Below, in pieces: positions 56,949-64,000 of a DNA stretch of 64,000 nt. A model generated the notes under the pieces. The model was not told the origin of the DNA. It searched no databases and was given only the letters and a program-made list of their open reading frames with translations. Made by a program: the position numbers and the translations under genes. How positions within the stretch are numbered: position 1 is the stretch's first letter; each line of letters starts with the position of its first letter. The DNA comes from Rhizobium skierniewicense (lineage in GTDB: Bacteria > Pseudomonadota > Alphaproteobacteria > Rhizobiales > Rhizobiaceae): positions 1-64,000 of the forward strand of contig NZ_JACIDV010000006.1 of the NCBI RefSeq assembly GCF_014196515.1, written 5' to 3'.

Positions 56949-59900
56949 ATGACCGTACTGACTCGATTGTTGATAGGGATCGGCTACATTGCTCTGGGCA
57001 CTGTCGCACTGCTTGTCGTGGCCGTTATCTTCCTTGGTTACACGTCGCCCGGCACGCAACTTGTCGCGCGACAGGTCTCATCCCTGATCTCCAGCCCCGA
57101 CCAGACGATCGAGATATCACCGCCCAAAGGCCTGCTGACGGGAAACCTCCGTCTGGATAGCGTGACGATTTCTGACCGAGACGGTCCCTACGCCCGGTTG
57201 GCAGGCGTCGAGGTCGACTGGTCGCCATTTGCGCTTTTGAGAAAGACATTTCGCGCTGAACGGATAGAGGTGGCACAGGTCGATATCGACCGAGCGCCCC
57301 TGCCGTCCACGGAGCCCTCTTCGGAAACCTCGACCGGCTTTTTGCTTCCCGTCGACATCACCATCGATGATCTGGCTCTTCCCGATATCACACTAGGTGA
57401 GAAGCTGGCAGGTCGCACTTACGCGCTTTCAGCCAACGGCCGCGGTACCGCCACCACCAACGCCATTACGCTTGCCCTTTCGGCAAATCGCAAGGACGAG
57501 CCTGAAGCATTGGTGAACGCCGATATCGCCTTCGTTCCCAACGAGAATATGCTGAAGCTCAACGCGACCGTGAAAGAACCACAGGGTGGACTTCTGGCAA
57601 CACTTCTACGCTTGCCCGATGCGCCTGCAGTGGCTCTCACTCTCAGAGGCGACGGCGCCCTGTCCGATTGGTCGGGACAGCTTACGGGGGCTGTCGCTGG
57701 CAATCCGGTTCTCGATCTGACCGGTCGCCACCAACTCGCAACCGATGGCACGCGCCGGGTAGAGCTTCATGGTGGCGGTCAGCCCGATATGTTGTTGCCG
57801 CCAATGATGCGCCAGCTCTTTGCCGGTCAAACCGCGCTCGACCTGGCGGCCAGCATTGCGCCGGAAGGTCGGATCAGTGTCGAAAGCGGCAATCTGGAAA
57901 CCGGAAAACTGTTGCTGACAGCATCCGGTGCCATGGATCCGCAGGGGCAGAATGATCTTTCCGCCAATTTGATCGGCACCAATGGTCCAGTCGATATCCG
58001 CCTGCCGCTTGGAGACGGAGAGCTCTCCGCTCTGGTGAATGGGGTCGATCTCGCGTTGCGCGGCAATGCCGACGCGGCCGGTTTGAACATCAGCGCGTCG
58101 CTGCGGTCGCTTGTCTTGCCGCAGGGGCGTTTCGAAGACGTGAAGCTGCTGGCTAACAGCGACGATCTCAATCTGGCAAACCAGACCGGCACTGTGAAAA
58201 CCAGTCTCAGCATCGCACAATCCGCCATGACCGCGCCGGATCTGGAACGAGCCATCAAGGCACCCTTGACGCTCAATGCGCCCTTGCGAATTTCCCCACA
58301 GACGATTGCCTTCGAAGGTGCGACGCTGGAAAGCGCCAGCGTCGGCGGCACCAGTAGCGGAACCTATGATCTGTCGGCAGGTACCATCGCCACCAATCTT
58401 CGCCTCTTTGTTCTCCCGGCGGTCCTGCCACCGGCTCTTGCCGAAAAATTCGATACGACCATTGCCATCGATGCTTATCTCAAGAGTACGATTGGCGGTG
58501 CAACCAGTGTCGAAAACCTCGTTGTCAAATCCGGAACTGTCGAGGCCAATGGCGATATCGCGCTGGATAATGGCAATGTGTCTGCCAAGCTGGGCGGCCG
58601 TCTGCCCGCGCTGGAAAAGGTAACGCCGCAAGCAGCAGGATCACTCGGATTTTCACTTGAGGCTAGCGGTCCGCTCAACGCCGCCGATTTTCAGATCAGC
58701 CTGAATTCCGCCAGAGCGACCCTGGCGGGTCGCGCCCTCGAGGCGCTCAAGGTTTCAGCCAAGGGAAAAGCGGATCTGAACGCGCCGCAGGCCCAGCTTC
58801 AGGCAAGCGGTACACTCGATGGACAGATCATCGACGCGTCCGGTGAACTCTTGCAAGGCGAAAACGGAACGGCGATCCCAAAGCTGAACGTCACCGTGGG
58901 TCGCAACGTGCTGACCGGAAACCTTCAGTTTAACCCACAATTTCTGCCGACAGGAAATCTCTCCTTCGACTTCCCCGACCTGTCGTTGCTGGCCGCGCTG
59001 GCCGCACAACAGGCCGAAGGTGACGTGAAAGGTGACGTTGTCGTATCCAACACGGACGGAAAAATCGCTGCAACGATCAAAGCCTCGAGCAGCACCATCC
59101 GCCAAGGGACGACCACGATCTCCAAGCTCGCTGCCGATCTGAAGGTCGATGATCTCACAGCACTAGCCATCAACGGCCAGGTGACGGCGGGCAAAATCAT
59201 GGCCGGTGCGGCCGACATTTCCGGCCTCACTCTGGATATCGATCACTCCGATTCTGGCACCGCATTCGATCTGACTGGCCGTTACGACGATGCGCCTCTC
59301 GCCTTCAAGGGAACCGCCAACACCGCCGCCTCCCCCATGACCGTGACCCTCGATACGTTCACGGCGACACCCAGCGGCATTCCGGTGAAACTGGCTCAGC
59401 CGACGACAGTCACCATTGATACGGGCATGGCACGTATTTCCGGTCTTGTCATTCAGACGGGCAACGGTCGCATCGAGGTCAATGGCAGAGCGGGACAGAC
59501 ACTCGATCTCAACGCAACGATCCGTGCGCTGCCTGCCAACCTCGCCAATGCATTCTCACCAGCACTCGACGCCGCCGGGACGATCTCCGGCACAGTGACG
59601 GCAAAAGGCACAGCGTCCGATCCAGCCGTCGACTACGATCTCACCTGGGCCGATGCGGCGGTCAGCCAGACCCGCTCCGCCGGACTGGGTTCGCTCGGCA
59701 TAAAGGCCAATGGTCGATTTGCCGGCGGCACTTTGCGTCTGGATACCACGGCAACCGGTCAGGGTGGGCTATCGCTGTCCGGTGGCGGTACTTTCGGTAT
59801 CGCGGGTAACAGACCCATTTCGATGGCCTTCAAGGGTTCCCTGCCCTTCGGTGCTGTCGCCGCCCAAACGGCAGCACAGGGCTTCGATGTCAGCGGCAAA

Positions 59901-61109
59901 GCGGCCCTCGACGTAAAGATCGAAGGGACCGCCACAGCGCCCATCGTCACAGGCAGTATCACAACCGATGGCACACGCGTCACCGATGTTCGCCGCAACC
60001 TGACCATCAACAATCTGGCCGCGACCATCAATCTCGAACGCGACCGGGCGACGATCTCGCGATTGACCGGCAGACTGGCTGGCGGTGGCACGGTGTCTGG
60101 CACCGGAAGCGTCGGCATAACGCCCGGCTCTGGCTTCCCGGCTGATCTGACGATCACCCTCAATCGTGCCGCTTATAATGACGGCACCCTGTTCACCACC
60201 ATCGCAAGCGGAACGCTTACCTTGAAGGGGCCGGTGTTGAATTCTCCGGTTCTCGGCGGCACTGTCACGCTTGAAAAAAGCGCCATAACGATCCCGGAGC
60301 GCTTGCCGGCATCCCTGTCGCAGATGGACATCAAACACAAGAACGCGCCTGCGGCGGTGCGTATGCAAGACCGGAAACTCAATGCGGACAAGGGTGGAAG
60401 TGGGAGTTCTTCCGACATCGCCCTCGACCTTCAGGTGAACGCGCCGAGCGGTATCTTTGTTCGCGGCCGCGGCATCGACGCGGAACTGACGGGTAGCCTG
60501 ACGGTGCGCGGCACCGCTGCAAACCCTGCGGTTTCAGGCGGCTTCCAGATGCGCCGTGGCAGGCTTGAAATTCTCACACGGCGCCTGGATTTCACGAATG
60601 GTGATATAACCTTCGGCGGCGGTCTTGTTCCCGTCCTCAACATGGCGGCGGAATCAGCAGCTGGTTCCGCTACGGTTACCGTCACCGTCACGGGGAACGC
60701 AAACGATCCGTCCTTTGGTTTTACATCCTCCCCTGCCTTGCCCCAGGACGAAGTCATGGCGCAGTTGATTTTCGGGCAATCCATGTCCAAGCTTTCAGCA
60801 CTGCAAATTGCACGACTGGCAGATGCCGCAGGCCAATTGGCAGGCGGACGCTCGACCTCGCTTTTCGATAGTCTGCGCAGCAATCTTGGTATTGACGATC
60901 TTGATATTTCCACAGACTCTGAAGGTCAGGCGCGTGTCTCCGCTGGAAAATACATCAACGACAAGACCTATCTGGAGTTGGAACAGAGCGGCAGCGAAGG
61001 CGCCAAAGCCATCATCAATCTGGATGTGGGCAAAGGCGTGAAGCTAAGGGGCGCGGCGGGCGCAGACGGAGCAGGTTCGGCCGGTATTTTTTACGAGAAG
61101 GAGTATTAG
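56949..61109 (+). CDS. tamB: Translocation and assembly module subunit TamB (AsmA-like bridge protein)
   Basis: A 1386-aa protein with one N-terminal membrane anchor (LLIGIGYIALGTVALLVVAVIFLGY), a very long repetitive beta-rich body that would form a hydrophobic groove across the periplasm, and the C-terminal DUF490 domain (from about GNANDPSFGFTSSPALPQDEVMAQLIFG). It works with TamA and is an AsmA-like lipid transfer candidate. The ATG at 56949 is preferred over the TTG at 56946. A 194-base gap with no gene follows. Confidence 0.93.
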   Translation: MTVLTRLLIGIGYIALGTVALLVVAVIFLGYTSPGTQLVARQVSSLISSPDQTIEISPPKGLLTGNLRLDSVTISDRDGPYARLAGVEVDWSPFALLRKTFRAERIEVAQVDIDRAPLPSTEPSSETSTGFLLPVDITIDDLALPDITLGEKLAGRTYALSANGRGTATTNAITLALSANRKDEPEALVNADIAFVPNENMLKLNATVKEPQGGLLATLLRLPDAPAVALTLRGDGALSDWSGQLTGAVAGNPVLDLTGRHQLATDGTRRVELHGGGQPDMLLPPMMRQLFAGQTALDLAASIAPEGRISVESGNLETGKLLLTASGAMDPQGQNDLSANLIGTNGPVDIRLPLGDGELSALVNGVDLALRGNADAAGLNISASLRSLVLPQGRFEDVKLLANSDDLNLANQTGTVKTSLSIAQSAMTAPDLERAIKAPLTLNAPLRISPQTIAFEGATLESASVGGTSSGTYDLSAGTIATNLRLFVLPAVLPPALAEKFDTTIAIDAYLKSTIGGATSVENLVVKSGTVEANGDIALDNGNVSAKLGGRLPALEKVTPQAAGSLGFSLEASGPLNAADFQISLNSARATLAGRALEALKVSAKGKADLNAPQAQLQASGTLDGQIIDASGELLQGENGTAIPKLNVTVGRNVLTGNLQFNPQFLPTGNLSFDFPDLSLLAALAAQQAEGDVKGDVVVSNTDGKIAATIKASSSTIRQGTTTISKLAADLKVDDLTALAINGQVTAGKIMAGAADISGLTLDIDHSDSGTAFDLTGRYDDAPLAFKGTANTAASPMTVTLDTFTATPSGIPVKLAQPTTVTIDTGMARISGLVIQTGNGRIEVNGRAGQTLDLNATIRALPANLANAFSPALDAAGTISGTVTAKGTASDPAVDYDLTWADAAVSQTRSAGLGSLGIKANGRFAGGTLRLDTTATGQGGLSLSGGGTFGIAGNRPISMAFKGSLPFGAVAAQTAAQGFDVSGKAALDVKIEGTATAPIVTGSITTDGTRVTDVRRNLTINNLAATINLERDRATISRLTGRLAGGGTVSGTGSVGITPGSGFPADLTITLNRAAYNDGTLFTTIASGTLTLKGPVLNSPVLGGTVTLEKSAITIPERLPASLSQMDIKHKNAPAAVRMQDRKLNADKGGSGSSSDIALDLQVNAPSGIFVRGRGIDAELTGSLTVRGTAANPAVSGGFQMRRGRLEILTRRLDFTNGDITFGGGLVPVLNMAAESAAGSATVTVTVTGNANDPSFGFTSSPALPQDEVMAQLIFGQSMSKLSALQIARLADAAGQLAGGRSTSLFDSLRSNLGIDDLDISTDSEGQARVSAGKYINDKTYLELEQSGSEGAKAIINLDVGKGVKLRGAAGADGAGSAGIFYEKEY

Positions 61110-61303
61110 ACGCCGAAAAGGAAGGTAGCAAGGATCGTCATCCTAGCCCATTGTCCAGATTTCATGTGCGCATTCAGATATTTTTAAATCAGATGTCGTA
61201 GATAACTTTTTGTTGCATTGAACGGTTTTTACCTGACAGGTCCGCGCGCAACGGCAAGAGGCTGCATTGAACCCTACGTGTTCATGCTTGGAGTTTCATC
61301 TAC

Positions 61304-63082
61304 GTGCTATCTTTTCCTGGAACGCATGCGAAATCTATTCTGGCTGCTCTGGGTCGCTCGCAAGCGATGATCGAATTCGATACCAGCGGAAAAATACTAT
61401 CCGCCAATGAAAACTTCTGCCGTGCCATGGGCTATAGCAAAGAACAGATCGTTGGCAGACACCACAGCATATTTTGCGAACCCGCTTACGCGAAGAGCGC
61501 AGAATATAAGACCTTCTGGAAGGACCTTGGTGCAGGCAAATACGATGCTCGCCAGTACAAGCGTCTCGCTAATGGTGGCAAGGAAGTCTGGATCCAGGCA
61601 TCTTACAATCCCCTGATGGTCGGTGACAAGGTCAAGAGCATTCTCAAACTTGCCACCGTCATCACCGAAGAAAAGATAAAAGCTGCCGAGGATTCCGGGA
61701 AGATCGACGCGATCTCGCGGGCGCAGGCCGTTATCGAATTCACCACGTCGGGCGAGATCATCACCGCCAATACCAACTTCTTGAACTGCCTGGGCTACAG
61801 CCTGGATGAGATTGTCGGCCAACATCACCGGATGTTTTGCGAGGAAGGCTTTCGCAATAGCACTGAATATGCAGGCTTCTGGCATAAGCTGGCGGCTGGC
61901 GAATTTATCGCCGCCGAGTTCAAGCGTATCGGCAAGGGCGGGAAAATCGTCTGGATCCAGGCGTCCTACAATCCGATCGTCGATCAGAATGGACACGTGT
62001 TCAAAGTCGTCAAATTTGCCACCGATGTCACGGAGCGGGTCCGCGCCGTCGACAGTCTAGCCGATAGCCTGACGGCCCTTGCACACGGCGATCTCACTGC
62101 GGTCATCGACAAACCCTTCATTCCCACGCTGGAACGGGTTCGAAAGGACCTGAACAGTTCGCTTTCGAAATTGCAGGATGCGATGCGCAACGTCTCGGAA
62201 AGCGCGTCAAGCATCGCTACCGGTTCGCGCGAAGTCAGCGAAGCCTCCGACAATCTGGCCAAGCGAACGGAGCAACAAGCAGCAGCCGTCGAGCAGACGT
62301 CAGCCGCGTTGAACGAAATCACCCGCACGGTCGCACAAAACACGACGCGCGCCGAACAGTCGGGAGAGCTTGTCGCAAAGACCAAGGCGGGAGCGGAGCA
62401 CTCCGGCGCGGTGGTCACCAAGGCGATCCAGGCCATGGGCCGGATTTCGCAATCATCGAATGAGATTGGCAACATCATCAGTGTTATCGATGACATCGCG
62501 TTTCAGACCAACCTTTTGGCATTGAATGCCGGTGTAGAAGCCGCACGTGCGGGCGAAGCTGGCAAAGGCTTTGCAGTCGTTGCACAGGAAGTACGCGAAC
62601 TTGCCCAACGATCCGCTCAGGCCGCCAAGGAAATCAAGACACTGATCAACACCTCGTCCGAACAGGTCAAGGAAGGTGTCGATCTGGTTGGAGAGACCGG
62701 AAAGGCACTCGACGCCATCGTGACGCAGGTTGGCGAAATCAACGTCAATGTGTCGGCCATTGTCGAGACCGCCCGACAACAGGCAAGCGGTCTCAAGGAA
62801 ATCAATCAGGCTGTTGAAGCAATGGACAGCAATACGCAGCAAAATGCAGCGATGGTGGAAGAAACGACGGCGGCAAGTCATAGCCTTGCACATGAAGCCC
62901 ATGTTTTGCGAGATTTATTAACACAATTTAGATTTGGGAAACAATATTCTGCTACGAATCATAAAATGAAGCCGGAAGAAAACACTCCGGTTGTTCGTAC
63001 ACCAGGCAGGATGCCAAAATCCGGATACGCGAGCGTCGGTGCGCTTGCACTAGCCCAGAACAAGGATTGGGAAGAATTCTGA
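61304..63082 (+). CDS. Soluble methyl-accepting chemotaxis protein with two PAS domains
   Basis: A 592-aa chemoreceptor without membrane segments. Two PAS domains (about residues 10-125 and 133-250, each with GRHHSIFC- or GQHHRMFC-like segments) are followed by a HAMP-like linker and the signalling domain with the hairpin tip [24 protein letters not shown]. The last five residues are DWEEF, resembling the NWETF tail that docks CheR/CheB. It probably senses an intracellular redox or energy cue. The start is a GTG (61304) with a distant GGAG. It overlaps the CheW gene by one base. Confidence 0.9.
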   Translation: MLSFPGTHAKSILAALGRSQAMIEFDTSGKILSANENFCRAMGYSKEQIVGRHHSIFCEPAYAKSAEYKTFWKDLGAGKYDARQYKRLANGGKEVWIQASYNPLMVGDKVKSILKLATVITEEKIKAAEDSGKIDAISRAQAVIEFTTSGEIITANTNFLNCLGYSLDEIVGQHHRMFCEEGFRNSTEYAGFWHKLAAGEFIAAEFKRIGKGGKIVWIQASYNPIVDQNGHVFKVVKFATDVTERVRAVDSLADSLTALAHGDLTAVIDKPFIPTLERVRKDLNSSLSKLQDAMRNVSESASSIATGSREVSEASDNLAKRTEQQAAAVEQTSAALNEITRTVAQNTTRAEQSGELVAKTKAGAEHSGAVVTKAIQAMGRISQSSNEIGNIISVIDDIAFQTNLLALNAGVEAARAGEAGKGFAVVAQEVRELAQRSAQAAKEIKTLINTSSEQVKEGVDLVGETGKALDAIVTQVGEINVNVSAIVETARQQASGLKEINQAVEAMDSNTQQNAAMVEETTAASHSLAHEAHVLRDLLTQFRFGKQYSATNHKMKPEENTPVVRTPGRMPKSGYASVGALALAQNKDWEEF

Positions 63083-63558
63083 TGGTTACGATTAATTCTA
63101 CGAACTTCGGTGGCGATACCCTCGAGATCATCGCGTTTCGTCTGCATGATCAGGAGTTTTGCGTCAAAACAACCACCATCCGAGAAATTCGCGGCTGGGC
63201 CCCATCCACTCCACTCCCGCATGCTCCGAAAGACGTCATCGGTGTGATGAACCTGCGCGGCTCGGTTATTCCGATCATCGACCTCGCCTACAAGCTTGGC
63301 ATGAAGAGCACCGTTGCCAATGAGCGCAGCGCCATCGTCGTTGCAGAAGTTCACAACATGGTCATCGGCATGCTGGTGGACCGCGTTTCAGACATTCTGA
63401 CGATCCCTGCAATCCAGGTACAACCTGTTCCAGAAGTCTCGGCATCTTTCGACAAATCCTTCTCCGAAGGTATCATTGCCAACGAACACGGCATGATCTG
63501 CTTCCTGAACCTCGCCAAGATGTTCAAGGGTGCAGACCTTGAAGATTTGGCAGCCTAA
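63082..63558 (+). CDS. cheW: Chemotaxis coupling protein CheW
   Basis: A 158-aa adaptor that joins the chemoreceptor to the CheA kinase. The CheW blocks are IIAFRLHDQEFCVKTTTIREI, APKDVIGVMNLRGSVIPIIDL and GMLVDRVSDIL. It starts in the stop of the receptor gene (TGATG), so the two are made together. A clear terminator follows at 63596. Confidence 0.95.
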   Translation: MVTINSTNFGGDTLEIIAFRLHDQEFCVKTTTIREIRGWAPSTPLPHAPKDVIGVMNLRGSVIPIIDLAYKLGMKSTVANERSAIVVAEVHNMVIGMLVDRVSDILTIPAIQVQPVPEVSASFDKSFSEGIIANEHGMICFLNLAKMFKGADLEDLAA

Positions 63559-63911
63559 GGCCACTCGACGCACGCGACATCCGATTGATTTTTTTAACAC
63601 GCTGCCCGGATAGCCGGCAGCGTGTTTTCGTTTGGCCTCCATCATAAACTTCGAAGAAACCATTTAAAAAAGCGTCATCCATAAAACGATCAAGAACAGA
63701 ACCATCATCAATGCTGCGAGATAGCGTTTTAAACTTAATCACTTCACAAATTACACTTCGGTCCGACATCCCGTCAACTTAGTATTAATATTATTAATGC
63801 CTAATTCAATTATAGAACGAAAAATATCGAATCGACTCGTCCTGCAACAAAAACGCGCGCGACAATGACATCGTCCATTGCTGCGACATTTTCAGTTTAC
63901 TTGGAGATAGC
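63559..63911 (+). other. Intergenic region between cheW and a second chemoreceptor gene
   Basis: 353 bases. After the terminator (63596-63628) it is AT-rich with TATTAATATTATTAATG near 63785; this may hold the promoter of the next gene. No reading frame is convincing. Confidence 0.55.
63596..63628 (+). terminator. Rho-independent terminator of the chemoreceptor-cheW operon
   Basis: AACACGCTGCC / GGCAGCGTGTT form an 11-bp perfect stem with a nine-base loop, followed by TT, 38 bases after cheW. Confidence 0.9.
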
Positions 63912-64000
63912 ATGCTTTGGCTGGGGAAAAATGCTGACAATAAAAGTGTTCTGGACGCCTTGTCTGCTTCGCAAGCGGTGATTGAATTCGATCTCAAAGG
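63912..64000 (+). CDS. Start of a second PAS-containing chemoreceptor (partial)
   Basis: Twenty-nine codons before the window ends. After MLWLGKNADNKS the sequence reads VLDALSASQAVIEFDLK, close to the start of the first receptor's PAS domain ([15 protein letters not shown]). GGAG precedes the ATG. It is probably a tandem paralogue cut by the window edge. Confidence 0.7.
   Translation, partial: MLWLGKNADNKSVLDALSASQAVIEFDLK

Overview
The window looks like chromosomal DNA of a Rhizobiaceae alphaproteobacterium, most likely Agrobacterium or a close relative. The reasons are the ameR-ameABC efflux locus right after purC, the thiCOSG order behind a TPP riboswitch, a carrier protein / acyl-CoA dehydrogenase / amino acid:[carrier protein] ligase cluster known from A. 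tumefaciens, the single ALAS-type hemA, Zur-controlled zinT and soluble PAS chemoreceptors. I saw no tRNA, rRNA, CRISPR array, insertion sequence or phage gene. The assignment rests on protein resemblance and gene order, not on a search.

Layout. 0.3-8 kb: purC, then the TetR regulator ameR and the RND pump ameA-ameB-ameC. 8-11 kb: elongation factor P facing its two lysylation enzymes epmA and epmB. 11-13.5 kb: small genes (a cysteine-ending mini-ORF, a 64-aa protein, a stand-alone Lrp ligand-binding domain) and a FAD amine oxidase-like protein. 13.6-16.7 kb: modABC with two ModE-like operator sites, and a truncated ModE regulator on the other strand. 16.7-21.8 kb (minus strand): promoter, TPP riboswitch, thiC-thiO-thiS-thiG, a P1/S58 peptidase, then the ModE-like gene.

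21.9-27.8 kb: a tightly coupled five-gene operon: phosphopantetheine carrier protein, acyl-CoA dehydrogenase-like flavoprotein, amino acid:[carrier protein] ligase (a seryl-tRNA synthetase relative), a DUF1839-type protein and a GH2 glycosidase-like protein. An aminoacyl group would be loaded on the carrier, perhaps oxidised, and perhaps transferred to a sugar-containing product; the end product is not known to me. 28.0-34.1 kb: after a strongly hairpinned leader comes a second unusual set: an ABC-transporter-like protein whose ATPase site has lost every catalytic motif and carries three copies of the Q-loop module, a lone cyclic-nucleotide-binding domain, a metallo-beta-lactamase hydrolase, and a membrane adenylate cyclase with an SdhC-like anchor and a 2Fe-2S domain. 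Together they suggest a redox-to-cAMP signalling unit. These two neighbouring operons are the best candidates for undescribed systems.

34.1-48.8 kb: surface-sugar genes: nucleotide-sugar dehydrogenase and methyltransferase (minus), GT4 glycosyltransferase and polysaccharide deacetylase (plus), a GT32-like transferase (minus), then a seven-gene plus-strand operon joining a complete peptide-type ABC importer to three glycosyltransferases. 48.8-54.5 kb: a FAD monooxygenase, PAP2 phosphatase, dxr, zinT with a Zur box, and hemA with a possible FNR/FixK box. 54.5-61.1 kb: a glycine-zipper lipoprotein, then tamA-tamB. 61.3-64 kb: a soluble two-PAS chemoreceptor, a CheW, and the first 29 codons of a second chemoreceptor cut by the window edge.
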